DNA of 64,000 nt from Argonema galeatum A003/A1 (GCF_023333595.1 NZ_JAIQZM010000003.1:124001-188000); one strand, 5' to 3'; positions 25,096 through 35,073 are shown, counted from the first letter of the stretch. Notes: generated by a model not told the origin, from the letters alone. Numbers and translations are program-made.

Positions 25096-25917
25096 ATGAA
25101 ATCCCAACAGTTTTTTATAATTATATTGATAGCCTTGGGTGCAATCACTGGTTCGACTTTAGCAGCTATTTCTTATCTCAACAACAGAGAATCTGTACCT
25201 AATGACCAAAGTTCATTACCCGAATCGACTGCTAATTCGTTACCACCAAATCCTACTTCCGATTTAGAATTAAATACACCCACCGAGCCAAATTCATCTC
25301 CTGAACCTAATCCGAATGCCTTTTCGCAATTCCGATTACGTCTTTTGGATGCAACTAAACGGCGCGATGCTAATTTTATTCGCAACATTGTCACTACCAA
25401 AACCAGATTTAGTTTTGACGGGTCAATTAATCTGGATGCTTATAATATCGACGACACGCAATCTCTTTTCTGGCAATACATGGAAAAAGCAATTAGCACA
25501 GGCTGTACAATCGAACCAGATACACAACTTCCCGAACAAGAACTTGGTTCCGATATATGGGTTTGTCCAATTACTTCCGGCAAACCAATTTATGATTTTG
25601 GTTGGCAAGAACAAATGGGAATTTTAGGAGAAAGTGTTAATGTTCGTTCTGAACCAGGTACTGGTGCTTCTATAGTGACCGTGCTTTCTAAAGAACTCGT
25701 AAAATTTGATGCCGAAATTTTCAATAAACTGCCACAGCGGTTGCAAGAAGAGGCAAATTCTCCTGATGGTTGGACGCCTGTTGTGCTAAAAAATGGTAAG
25801 AAAGGATGGGTTCAGAACCGCTTTGTTTATCATGAACCAAGAGATTATCGAGTCAGTTTTATTCGCTCTAATGGAGAGTGGCAAATAAATTATTTTTTGC
25901 GTGGAAATGGCAATTAA
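25096..25917 (+). CDS. SH3-domain exported or membrane-anchored protein
   Basis: I use ATG 25096 (AGAGG upstream). The 273-residue protein has one N-terminal hydrophobic segment (QQFFIIILIALGAITGSTLA), which is a signal peptide or anchor. A Ser/Pro/Asn-rich linker with PNPTSDLELNTPTEPNSSPE follows, then a globular part (about 75-180), and then a bacterial SH3 (SH3b) domain: ESVNVRSEPGTGASIVTVLS with GKKGWVQNRFVY. SH3b domains bind cell-wall peptides or ligands outside the cytoplasm. The middle domain has two cysteines (CTIEP and WVCPIT) and is of unknown function. A flanking repeat copy lies on either side. Confidence 0.85.
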   Translation: MKSQQFFIIILIALGAITGSTLAAISYLNNRESVPNDQSSLPESTANSLPPNPTSDLELNTPTEPNSSPEPNPNAFSQFRLRLLDATKRRDANFIRNIVTTKTRFSFDGSINLDAYNIDDTQSLFWQYMEKAISTGCTIEPDTQLPEQELGSDIWVCPITSGKPIYDFGWQEQMGILGESVNVRSEPGTGASIVTVLSKELVKFDAEIFNKLPQRLQEEANSPDGWTPVVLKNGKKGWVQNRFVYHEPRDYRVSFIRSNGEWQINYFLRGNGN

Positions 25918-26005
25918 TAGTAGCATTTTATAGTTTAGACAAAAGACCCACTCTAGAGCGCCGGTCAAGTATTCTTTGTGGGCGGTAAGAAACCCGGTTT
26001 CTGGC

Positions 26006-26217
26006 ATTATATCGTGTCCGGTTGCATCGGTAGTGTAAGAGTGATACGGGAAATTGTCTGTTGTCATCGTGGGTTAAATTTTTACCGCAGATGTAGGCGT
26101 TAGCGAAGCGATTCAAGGGTAGCGAATTAGCCTTCCCGTAGGGTAGACAGATAAACGCAGATAAACGCAGATAAGAAAGCGATTTTTTTAAGCAATCGAT
26201 GCGTAAGGACATGATAA
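26006..26217. repeat. ATATCATGTCC element, second copy
   Basis: Left end ATATCGTGTCCGG, right end GGACATGAT. Internal blocks (GGTTAAATTTTTACC, GTTGTCATCG, repeated CAGATAAACG) correspond in reverse order to 4771-4931. Longer than that copy by about 50 bases because of the repeated CAGATAAACG units and an inserted segment. Confidence 0.7.
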
Positions 26218-26331
26218 GCTGAGGCGCATTTAAATTTTTAAGTCAAGTTTGATGAAATTCTTGTGGGGAGGGGGCAAGGGGCAAGGCGTCCCGCCCGCCC
26301 AAAAAATACAATTTAGATGCGGAACAGCTTA
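26215..26331. repeat. 117-bp element with TAAGCTG/CAGCTTA ends, copy 2
   Basis: Copy of 24841-24957 in the same orientation. It abuts the right end of the preceding ATATCATGTCC element, overlapping by about 3 bases. Confidence 0.88.
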
Positions 26332-26795
26332 TTACTTGACCGGCGCTTTAGAAAGATCCGTAGGGGCTGGACACTTCATCATAACTTTATATTAAAGGTG
26401 GTTTTTTTAAAGATTATTTGAAGCTGGTAGTAACTACGTATATTCACGGCTGTATTCGTTTCCTATATTAAGATAATCTTTTTGTGCCTATTACTTAAAT
26501 CTAGGTATAAGAAGACGATAGCGAGTCTCTGATTGGCATTTCACTGTCAGGGTTAAGGGCATCTATAAACTGGTTCAATAGCTTAAAAACCTTGTTGTGT
26601 GGGGTTGTTGGTTATCTAGCTCGCAAAATTGGAGCAAAATCATAAGACCCTAGCGCATATATATAGTCAGGATGTCCTAATAGTATCAGTGTGTAAATGC
26701 CCTGACGGCAGCAACGCCAGCTGATGAGACTTTTATGGGTGTCGCACTCATCTGACTAAAACAGAATCGGTTGAACAAGCTTTTGGAGCCAGCAA
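26332..26795 (+). promoter_or_regulatory. Long untranslated leader region of the giant subtilase gene
   Basis: 464 bases before the ATG with no gene. AT-rich promoter-like stretches occur near 26640-26680 (TATATATAGT). The last 100 bases can fold: GATGAG (26723-26728) with CTCATC (26747-26752), plus a GGC/GCC hairpin just upstream. The ribosome binding site is GGAG at 26785. No known riboswitch consensus was matched. Confidence 0.4.
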
Positions 26796-29700
26796 ATGTC
26801 CACTTTCGATCTCGGTTTACTGAATACCTCTTACAACACAACAGATGCTCTTAGCGTTGCCTATCCATCTGACAGGTATAACTTTACAATTGGCGATAGT
26901 AACAGTTTAAAGTTATCGCTCACTGACATCAGCACGACTGTAGACTGGCAACTCAAAAACGGTGAGGGAATGACGCTGCGAGGTGGCTCAGTTAACCCCG
27001 CCAATTTAGAAGCGATTAACCTGTCGGATTTGGCAGTAGGGGGGTATTCTTTTGAGCTTTCGCAAGCGGGTGGCGATACCAAGTATACCCTGAACCTTGA
27101 CCCCCTCACCCGCTTGGAGGTAGAATCGGGATTTTTCACCGTAGGACAAACCGGACAAGTGGGAGTTGATTACTTAATTGACGGTGGCGGATACCAAGGT
27201 GAATTGGGGATTTTCAGTTTGACGGGAATGGAGGGATTTGCACCAGGTTCGGAAGCATTTATCAAAGAAACTTCTCGGCGGGTATTAAGTAACTCGACAG
27301 AAGGTTATGTCGCCATAACAGATTCTACGGAAGGAGCCAAGTTCAGCCCCACTTTTCCTTGGGGCGATAACCAAAACAGTGGTGAATATAAAAATATTAA
27401 GACATTTGCGATGAAACCTGGGGATAAATTTGGTTTCATGCTTGTCCCTAATGGTAGAGTACAAGAAGTATTTAATAATCCCAATATTGGTGGAGCAAAA
27501 CGTCCGTTATTTTCTTTGGTAACTGCTAACCCGAATGAGGCGTTCCATGTCGGTCAAATTGCCGATGTAATTGGTGATGGCAAAACTTTCGTGATGGAGG
27601 ATAAGAGGGTTGATAGCGGATCGGATAAAGATTATAACGATTTAGTTTTTCGGGTAACTGGTGCGACGGGAAAAGCAGTTAATTTGGATGAGGTAATTGA
27701 CCCAGGTAAGGATTGGCGATCGGAAAAAATTGGCGACGAATTACGAGATTACATTAACACTGCTCCTAAGTCTTTGCAATTCACGACAAAATCGCAATTC
27801 ACGACAAAATCGCTTTATAAAGCAGGTGAAATAGTCAACCTTACCGATGCTACAGTTTACGACGAAAACGGAGATCTAATGAAAATAGATTTCTGGGTGA
27901 AAAAGCAGAATGAAGTTGAATGGGTTGATATCAAAGATGCCGAAACTTTTACCTTTAATGAGAATTTGGCTAGCTTTAATTACTCGATAGATAATTTGCT
28001 GGCTGGTGCTTATCAAATTAAGGCGATCGCATTTGATAAATTCGAGCATCAAAGTGAAGAAATAGTTCGGGATTTTCGGATTAATGCCGCTCCCAAAGAC
28101 TTGCAATTTAGCCTTTTAAAAGATACTTACGATGTTGGCGAAACAATAATTATTACGGGTGGTCAAGTTTATGATGGCGATGGAATTGATGACTTAGCTA
28201 AAGTAGATCTGTTTTTGAAAAAAGACAATGGTGATTGGCCAGATATCGGAGATAATATCACCAGTTTCAACGCTGGTGGTGGAAATAATAACTTGGCTAA
28301 TTTCAGCAAAGATTTAACAATATCCGAAGCTGGGAGTTACCAGATCAAAGGCGTAACTTATGACAAAGCTGGTGACGTTAGCAATGTGGTAATTCATAAC
28401 ATTACCGTTCAAAGTAAAACTGTCGATCCAGAACCAAACTCACCGCCAGAACAATTGCAATTTAACTTATTACCATCTTACACGATCGGTCAAACAGTCA
28501 GCATTAACGATGCTAAAGTTTACGATCAAAATGGCGAGAGTGACCTGAAAAATGTGAAGTTAAATTTGTACAAAGATAACGATAACATTCCACAGGAAAT
28601 TACTGTCAATATTGTGGATGATAGTAAAGGTGGAGACGGTTGGGGAACTTTTAATTATTCTTGGAGTAATTTACTAGAAGGGAATTATCGGTTAGAGGCG
28701 ATCGCTTATGATAAATTCGGCGCAAAAGATGAAACGAGCCGAATCTTTTCCGTCGTCGGTCAACCCACCACACCACCACCAATAACCAATTTACCACCGA
28801 AACAATTGCAATTGAATTTATTGCCATCTTATACAGTCGATCAAACAGTCACTTTTACGAATGCCAAAGTATACGATGAAAATGGTGAGATTGACCTGGA
28901 CAAAATAAGTTTAGACTTGTACAAAGATAACGTTAAATTGGGCAATTATACTGTCGGACTCGTGGATGATGGTATGCTTGCAGACAACTGGGGAACTTTT
29001 AATATTTCTTTCGATCGGTTAGAGATTGGAAATTATCGAATTGAAGCCAAAGCATACGATGACTTCGGCGCAACAGATGAAGACACTGCTGAGTTTAAGG
29101 TCATTCCTCTGCTGAATCAAGCACCTGAAGATCTGCGATTTAGTATTTTGCCTCTCTATACTAATAAAGAGACAATTAGTTTCAGCGGTGCTAGAGTTTT
29201 CGATGCAGACGGAACAAACGACTTAGAAAAAATAGATTTTCAGTTAAAACGTTCTGACGGTATATTCTTCGATATTCCCGACGTTACGCAATTTACAACT
29301 GATAGTAAAGGTCGGGCGAGATTCGATTACAATTACGATTTGAATGAATTAGCACCAGGTCAATATCAGTTGCGGGGAATTGCCCAAGATAAAGAGGGAA
29401 ATTTCAGTAATGAAGCTTTCGAGAATTTTGCTCTAATTAGCGATCCGGGGGGAGATGGGTTATCGGATGACGTGCGGTTAGCCATAGCAGAAGCGGCAGA
29501 TTTGGGAAATTATACGCCAGAGGAATTAGCTGCAACGCGAGAATGGGTAGTTTGGCTAACTCCGGGTAATTCTTCTGCTGAACTAGCCGAAATTGCGGGA
29601 GCGGAAGATTTGGGTGCTACCGGACATATTCCCAATACTTATATTTGGAAATTTGCTGAAGGAAGCGTTGCACAAGATGTGCTCAACAACTTAGGAGGAA

Positions 29701-32700
29701 TCAGCGGAGTGGAATTAGCTTATCCGCAAGCTCCAGTGGAACTAAAATTGCTGTATCAACCCCAAGATCCTCTCTTTTCCGAACAGTGGAATTTGCGACA
29801 AACAAAAGTTCCTGATGCTTGGAATTCCGTGCGAGGAAGGAACACAACCATTGCTGTTGTTGATGACGGAATAGCATACCAACACAAAGAATTGCAAGCT
29901 CGTTATAATCCCTTGCTCAGTTGGGATTTTAGCGATGGCGATGCCGATCCGACACCAAGCTCGAACAAAACTTTTACCCAAACGAACCAAGGTGTTACAG
30001 ATAGCGGATATACTTCAGATCCGGTTGTTCAGAGATTAGATATTACATTTAAACAGCCTGTTAATTTAACAGGTATGGTAACGGATGTAAATGTTAGTTT
30101 CAACCTGAAGGAATTTTTGTCTCCCGATCTACCTAGTCTCACTGATTTAAAAATATTTTTGTACAGTCCTAAAGAATCTGCTTTCGATCCCGGAAGTTGG
30201 TTTAACAGTAAGTCTCCCTCCTGGTGGCCTGGAAAAGAGGATTTGCTATTTGAACAAAAAGTCGAACTGAAAATCCAAGAAGATGGAACGGTGGCATTCA
30301 ACAGAGACAAATTGACTGGTTCTTATGCAGGAGGCGATTGGAAATTAGTCATCGATAATCCGAATCCTGATATTTACAACTACTATAAGATGTACCGACT
30401 CAGTAAAGAAATTTTCAACAGTTGGTCGCTTCAATTACAAACTCTGAATCCGCACGGAACGGCAGTAGCGGGGGTGGCAGTTGCCAGTGAAAATGCTAGC
30501 GGAATTGTCGGCGTAGCTCCTGAAGCTCGATTAGCCGGACTGCGGTTGATTGGTAATATCGATCCATTTATAGGCACTTATAAATCGAAAGGTGAATTAA
30601 TAGCCAACGCATTGTTCGATCGAATTCGCAATCAGGGTATCGACATCTTCAATAATAGTTGGGCATTGAAATATATGCACCGACAACCTCTCGCTTTAGA
30701 TGCGCTGGAAGATGGGGCAAAATCTGGACGAAGCGGATTGGGGAATAGCTATGTTTTTGCGGCTGGAAATGAAGGAATGTGGGGTGGAAATGTTAACTAC
30801 AATTCCTTTGCTAATTCTCGTCATGCGATCGCTGTTGCTGCGATCGACAACACGGGCGTTCACGCATCCTACAGTACCCCTGGAGCCTCCATTTTAGTTT
30901 CAGCCCCTTCTGGCAACGGTAAAAAGGATGACGAATCCGATGGTGCTGGTGTTTATACAACCTCAATTACCACCTCGCACGGCTACGCAGACGACTTTAC
31001 CGGAACTTCAGCCGCTGCACCTTTAGTGTCGGGTGCGATCGCTTTAATGTTAGAAGCCAATCCTAATTTAACCTCTCGCGATGTACAGCATATTTTGGTC
31101 AAAACCGCTCAACCTACTGATGTAGTTCGCGATGCTTCAGGTAAGATTCAAGCAGGCAACGGTTGGACGAAAAATCAAGCCGGATATTGGTTTAATCACA
31201 AGTATGGTTTTGGAGTAATAGATGTAGATAAAGCAGTAGCAATGGCTGCGAGTTGGACACCTGTAGAGAGAGAAACGGTAATTCTATCCGGCACGCAAAA
31301 CGTCAATGAAGAAATTCCAAATGGTAATGGAAAGGCAGATAGTTCGACAACTAAAGTTGAGCGAGACATCACTATAGAAAAAGTTGAAGTGATGTTGGAT
31401 GTCGAGCATACAAATTGGACTGATTTGAAAGTAGTCCTCACTGCTCCAGATGGCACTACGTCGGAATTAGCTAAATCCATTTCCAACGATTTGGCTTCAC
31501 TGAAATATGACGAAAAATGGTGGACGTTTACATCAGTGCGTCATTGGGGAGAATCTTCTAAAGGCGAGTGGAAGTTACAAGTTTTTGATGAAAAAGGAAA
31601 TGAGTTTGAGGGGGAATGGAATAGTTGGAAGTTGAATATTTACGGAACTAAACCAACCTTAAATGTGACTGTGACAGATCCGAATGCTGCGGAAGGAGGC
31701 GATTCAGGTGAGTTTACGATTACTAGAACAGGGAATATAAAAAACGATTTGATAGTGAATTATTCTCTTGTAGGTAATGCTATCAACGGTGTAGATTATA
31801 CTGCGCCAAATGGAAATATTCGGATTTCTGCTGGCGAATCGAAAGTTACCATTCCCATCACTCCTCTTGAGGATGCGATATCTGAAGGAAATGAGGCTGT
31901 AGTTATCAATTTAATTAATAGCAGTGCTTATAGTGTAGGAACACAGCGCAGCGATCGGGTGGCGATCGCAGATAATGATACACCGCCAGAACTATTTAGT
32001 GATATTAGCGCTTTCCTAGTTGGTATAGAAAATGGTTCTGTAGATTGGGGTGACTATGATAACGACGGCGATCTTGATATCTTAATGACCGGATGGAACG
32101 GCTCATCTATTATTTCTAAGATATATCGCAATGATGGCGGCAGCTTCATGGATATTAATGCCTCTCTTATCGGGGTAATAACGGGTCAGGCCAAATGGGG
32201 GGATTATGACAACGATGGCGATCTCGATATACTTCTGACAGGAGCTAGATATGTTGGGACACCTGAATATTTCTCGAAAGTTTACCGAAATGATAGCGGC
32301 AGCTTCATTGATATCAATGCACCTCTATTAAATGTCGGATCTAGTACTGCAAGTTGGGGTGATTATGATAATGATGGAGATCTAGATATTCTCTTAACTG
32401 GTTCCAATGATTCAGGTCGTTTTTCCAAAATTTATCGCAATGACAAGGGTAGTTTTATTGACATCAACGCTCCTCTGATTGGTGTTAGGGCGAGTGCAGT
32501 AGCTTGGGGTGATTATGATAATGACGGCGATTTGGATATTTTACTGGGGGGGTTAGCTAGTTCAGGTGATATTGTCTCAAAAATTTACCGCAATCAAGGT
32601 GGCAGTTTCACTGAAATTGGCACTAATCTGCCAGGTGTGACAGACGGCTCCCTGGCTTGGGGAGATTATGACAACGACGGTGACCTTGATATTCTGATGA

Positions 32701-33935
32701 CTGGCTGGAGTGGCTCATCTGAAGTTTCCAAAATATACCGAAATGACAGTGGTAGTTTCACTGATATTTCTGCATCATTGGCAAGCGGTTGGAATAATTC
32801 TGCCGCTTGGGGAGATTATGACAATGATGGTGACCTAGATATCCTTTTGACAGGAACTTACAGCGCTAAAGTTTACCAGAATAATGGTGGTAGCTTTATC
32901 GACATTGATGTCCCTTTGGCAACTGTTTACAACAGCCGTAACCAAGCTGCTGCATGGGGTGATTATGACAAAGATGGCGACTTAGATATTCTCTTGACGG
33001 GACGTGATAGCTCAGCTAATCGAGTAGCCAAAATATACCGAAATAATAGTGTGAGTTTTAATAATCTTCCCGCAATGCCAACAGGTCTTAAAGCTTCAGT
33101 TAATGGCACTTCTGTCGCCTTCAACTGGAACCCAGCCACCGATGCTCAAACACCGCCAAACGCCCTAACCTACAACCTACGAGTAGGAATAACGCCTAGT
33201 GGTTCAGATATTATGTCCCCGATGGCTGGTGTCAATGGTACGCGCAAAGTTGTTCAAATGGGGAATGTCAATCAAAACACAGACTGGACTTTGAATAATT
33301 TGAAACCAGGTACATATTACTGGAGTGTTCAGGCAATTGATAGTGCGTTTGCGGGTTCGGCATTTGCAACAGAAGGCAGCTTTACAGTTGTTGCTAATTC
33401 GATTGTTGCTGACTCAGTACAAGACTTCTCGTTTACCCAAGGTCAAAACAATTGGTACTACGGTTATTACGATGGCAATTTAACCAGTCAAGACTTCAAA
33501 CAATTTACTGTGGCCGATCCCGATCCTTCTTTTGGATGGATTGTCAATGGGACAAATTATTATAACTCGACCTATTGGACATTTGTCGGCCCGACTGACA
33601 TCCATCCGAGTGGATTAGCACCTTCAACTCGGACTAGCAACGAACAATGGGCGACTCGTCGTTGGATTAGCGAAGTTGGCGGTACAATTAACCTATCTGG
33701 CACGCTGAAGAAAATAAGTACGGCTGGCGGAAATGGTATTGTTGGACGTATTTATGTCGATGGTGTTCAAGTTTGGTCGCAGGAGATTGTTTACAACGAT
33801 GATGTTGGAGTTAATTACAATTTCAATACAACAGTTAACCCTGGTTCTAAAGTAGATTTTGTTCTCGATCCGAAAGATAGCGAACAATTCCACGATCGCT
33901 CTTTGTTTACATCTGTTGTCACCAAGATAGGGTAA
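26796..33935 (+). CDS. Giant secreted subtilase with Ig-like repeats, two P-domains, Calx-beta and a seven-blade FG-GAP propeller
   Basis: 2379 residues, ATG with GGAG 7 bases upstream. In order: an N-terminal beta domain and a DUF4114-like segment (SDKDYNDLVFRV, near 270); five Ig/cadherin-like repeats (about 320-885); a propeptide-like part; and the S8 peptidase. Its Asp is in AVVDDGIAYQHKEL (about 1022), His in NPHGTAVAGV (about 1220) and Ser in GTSAAAPLVSGA (about 1405). Asp and His are about 200 residues apart, with a P-domain-like jelly roll between. A second P-domain (1490-1620), a Calx-beta (1620-1725), seven WGDYDNDGDLDILxTG calcium-binding blades (1749-2090), an FN3-like domain and a C-terminal jelly roll follow. 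No classical signal peptide, so type I secretion is likely. It should be extracellular, calcium dependent and proteolytic. Confidence 0.93.
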   Translation: MSTFDLGLLNTSYNTTDALSVAYPSDRYNFTIGDSNSLKLSLTDISTTVDWQLKNGEGMTLRGGSVNPANLEAINLSDLAVGGYSFELSQAGGDTKYTLNLDPLTRLEVESGFFTVGQTGQVGVDYLIDGGGYQGELGIFSLTGMEGFAPGSEAFIKETSRRVLSNSTEGYVAITDSTEGAKFSPTFPWGDNQNSGEYKNIKTFAMKPGDKFGFMLVPNGRVQEVFNNPNIGGAKRPLFSLVTANPNEAFHVGQIADVIGDGKTFVMEDKRVDSGSDKDYNDLVFRVTGATGKAVNLDEVIDPGKDWRSEKIGDELRDYINTAPKSLQFTTKSQFTTKSLYKAGEIVNLTDATVYDENGDLMKIDFWVKKQNEVEWVDIKDAETFTFNENLASFNYSIDNLLAGAYQIKAIAFDKFEHQSEEIVRDFRINAAPKDLQFSLLKDTYDVGETIIITGGQVYDGDGIDDLAKVDLFLKKDNGDWPDIGDNITSFNAGGGNNNLANFSKDLTISEAGSYQIKGVTYDKAGDVSNVVIHNITVQSKTVDPEPNSPPEQLQFNLLPSYTIGQTVSINDAKVYDQNGESDLKNVKLNLYKDNDNIPQEITVNIVDDSKGGDGWGTFNYSWSNLLEGNYRLEAIAYDKFGAKDETSRIFSVVGQPTTPPPITNLPPKQLQLNLLPSYTVDQTVTFTNAKVYDENGEIDLDKISLDLYKDNVKLGNYTVGLVDDGMLADNWGTFNISFDRLEIGNYRIEAKAYDDFGATDEDTAEFKVIPLLNQAPEDLRFSILPLYTNKETISFSGARVFDADGTNDLEKIDFQLKRSDGIFFDIPDVTQFTTDSKGRARFDYNYDLNELAPGQYQLRGIAQDKEGNFSNEAFENFALISDPGGDGLSDDVRLAIAEAADLGNYTPEELAATREWVVWLTPGNSSAELAEIAGAEDLGATGHIPNTYIWKFAEGSVAQDVLNNLGGISGVELAYPQAPVELKLLYQPQDPLFSEQWNLRQTKVPDAWNSVRGRNTTIAVVDDGIAYQHKELQARYNPLLSWDFSDGDADPTPSSNKTFTQTNQGVTDSGYTSDPVVQRLDITFKQPVNLTGMVTDVNVSFNLKEFLSPDLPSLTDLKIFLYSPKESAFDPGSWFNSKSPSWWPGKEDLLFEQKVELKIQEDGTVAFNRDKLTGSYAGGDWKLVIDNPNPDIYNYYKMYRLSKEIFNSWSLQLQTLNPHGTAVAGVAVASENASGIVGVAPEARLAGLRLIGNIDPFIGTYKSKGELIANALFDRIRNQGIDIFNNSWALKYMHRQPLALDALEDGAKSGRSGLGNSYVFAAGNEGMWGGNVNYNSFANSRHAIAVAAIDNTGVHASYSTPGASILVSAPSGNGKKDDESDGAGVYTTSITTSHGYADDFTGTSAAAPLVSGAIALMLEANPNLTSRDVQHILVKTAQPTDVVRDASGKIQAGNGWTKNQAGYWFNHKYGFGVIDVDKAVAMAASWTPVERETVILSGTQNVNEEIPNGNGKADSSTTKVERDITIEKVEVMLDVEHTNWTDLKVVLTAPDGTTSELAKSISNDLASLKYDEKWWTFTSVRHWGESSKGEWKLQVFDEKGNEFEGEWNSWKLNIYGTKPTLNVTVTDPNAAEGGDSGEFTITRTGNIKNDLIVNYSLVGNAINGVDYTAPNGNIRISAGESKVTIPITPLEDAISEGNEAVVINLINSSAYSVGTQRSDRVAIADNDTPPELFSDISAFLVGIENGSVDWGDYDNDGDLDILMTGWNGSSIISKIYRNDGGSFMDINASLIGVITGQAKWGDYDNDGDLDILLTGARYVGTPEYFSKVYRNDSGSFIDINAPLLNVGSSTASWGDYDNDGDLDILLTGSNDSGRFSKIYRNDKGSFIDINAPLIGVRASAVAWGDYDNDGDLDILLGGLASSGDIVSKIYRNQGGSFTEIGTNLPGVTDGSLAWGDYDNDGDLDILMTGWSGSSEVSKIYRNDSGSFTDISASLASGWNNSAAWGDYDNDGDLDILLTGTYSAKVYQNNGGSFIDIDVPLATVYNSRNQAAAWGDYDKDGDLDILLTGRDSSANRVAKIYRNNSVSFNNLPAMPTGLKASVNGTSVAFNWNPATDAQTPPNALTYNLRVGITPSGSDIMSPMAGVNGTRKVVQMGNVNQNTDWTLNNLKPGTYYWSVQAIDSAFAGSAFATEGSFTVVANSIVADSVQDFSFTQGQNNWYYGYYDGNLTSQDFKQFTVADPDPSFGWIVNGTNYYNSTYWTFVGPTDIHPSGLAPSTRTSNEQWATRRWISEVGGTINLSGTLKKISTAGGNGIVGRIYVDGVQVWSQEIVYNDDVGVNYNFNTTVNPGSKVDFVLDPKDSEQFHDRSLFTSVVTKIG

Positions 33936-34033
33936 TTTAATCATCGTTGTTAAAATCTGTCATTAGCCAAAATTAATGACGATCTCTAAAATTTTGGAAT
34001 TTGGCGCACTCTACTGAATCTAATGCTAAGGCA

Positions 34034-34066
34034 AGAAACCCGGTTTTTTAGAAAAACCGGGTTTCT
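34034..34066. repeat. AGAAACCCGGTTTTTTAG palindrome
   Basis: 33-base copy of the AGAAACCCGGTTTCT family, positioned about 100 bases after the giant gene. A possible terminator for it. Confidence 0.8.
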
Positions 34067-34142
34067 TTAAGTGTTCAAAACTATCTCTTAGTTTAGTTAG
34101 CGATACAATTAATAAATACGATCGCACTAGAAAGGTCGGCTT

Positions 34143-34895
34143 ATGATACCGCAACTGGCAACTCCCACCGAAACCGAGATCGTCTACCCTGAAAACGACG
34201 GTAATCCAATGTCAGACAACACGAAACAATTTAAATGGATTGTGGTAATTAAGGAAAACTTAGAAATCCTCTTTGCCAACGACCCCAATGTGTTTGTGGC
34301 TGGCGACTTGCTATGGTATCCCGTCGAAAAAGACAACAAAACTCGTCAAGCTCCTGATGCTATGGTTGCATTTGGTAGACCGAAAGGCGATCGCGGTTCC
34401 TACCAACAGTGGAAAGAAGACAACATCCCTCCCCAAGTTGTGTTTGAGATTCTTTCTCCGGGAAACACACTGAAGGAGATGGCAAAAAAACTTCAGTTTT
34501 ATAACCGTTTTGGTGTTGAAGAATATTATATTTACAACCCAGACACAATAGACTTGACAGGTTGGTTGCGTTCTGATGCAGGATTAGAAGTGATTGATGT
34601 TATGGAGGGGTGGGTGAGTCCCAGACTGGAGATAAGGTTTGAAATCGCAGATGAACTCCAGATTTTTGCACCATCAGGCGAAAGGTTTATGACTTCTGTA
34701 CAATTGGCTCAACTGAGAGAGCAGGAACGTCAACGTGCTGAAACAGAACGCCTTCGTGCTGAACAGGAACGCCTTCGTGCTGAAAATGAACGCCTTCGTG
34801 CTGAAAATGAACGCCAACGCGCTGAACAAGCGGAAGCGCGATCGCAAATGTTAGAGGCGCGACTGAGAGAATTGGGGATCGATCCTGATACTTAA
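34143..34895 (+). CDS. Uma2 family protein with heptad tail, tandem copy 1
   Basis: 250 residues. The Uma2 (DUF820) fold is a PD-(D/E)XK nuclease relative. Visible core residues: APDAMVAFGRPKGDRGSYQQ (the P-D), PPQVVFEILSPGNT (E-x-L), and KLQFYNRFGVEEYYIYNP (the K and the GVxEYY helix). After residue 185 comes a coiled-coil built of a seven-residue unit (RAETERL, RAEQERL, RAENERL, RAENERQ), ending ARLRELGIDPD. Uma2 genes are very numerous in cyanobacteria and most have no known role. This is the first of three close paralogs, and its upstream 45 bases are also duplicated before the second copy. Confidence 0.9.
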   Translation: MIPQLATPTETEIVYPENDGNPMSDNTKQFKWIVVIKENLEILFANDPNVFVAGDLLWYPVEKDNKTRQAPDAMVAFGRPKGDRGSYQQWKEDNIPPQVVFEILSPGNTLKEMAKKLQFYNRFGVEEYYIYNPDTIDLTGWLRSDAGLEVIDVMEGWVSPRLEIRFEIADELQIFAPSGERFMTSVQLAQLREQERQRAETERLRAEQERLRAENERLRAENERQRAEQAEARSQMLEARLRELGIDPDT

Positions 34896-34921
34896 AGATT
34901 AGACCTCTCCTTTCAAAGATT

Positions 34922-34949
34922 GTAGAGACGTTGCATGAAACGTCTCTAC
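34922..34949. repeat. 28-bp palindrome GTAGAGACGTTGCA, second copy
   Basis: One mismatch from perfect symmetry. Same sequence and downstream AAGGGTT as 14581-14608. Confidence 0.82.
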
Positions 34950-35073
34950 AAGGGTTATAGGTAACCTGAATTATTTGCGATCGCCTTCATCATTAACAAA
35001 TCTACTCATCCCATCGTCCCATCTTGCGTAGCGAGACAATTAATAAACACGATTGCACTAGAAAGGTCGGCTT

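Noticed and set aside
26721-26755. CTGATGAG resembling a hammerhead ribozyme core
   Set aside because: The required GAAA after stem II is absent (GCAC instead) and the third stem is not formed.
32037-33000. Regular DNA repeats suggesting a CRISPR array
   Set aside because: Repeats are in frame, encode WGDYDNDGDLDIL blades and have no unique-length spacers; they are coding repeats.
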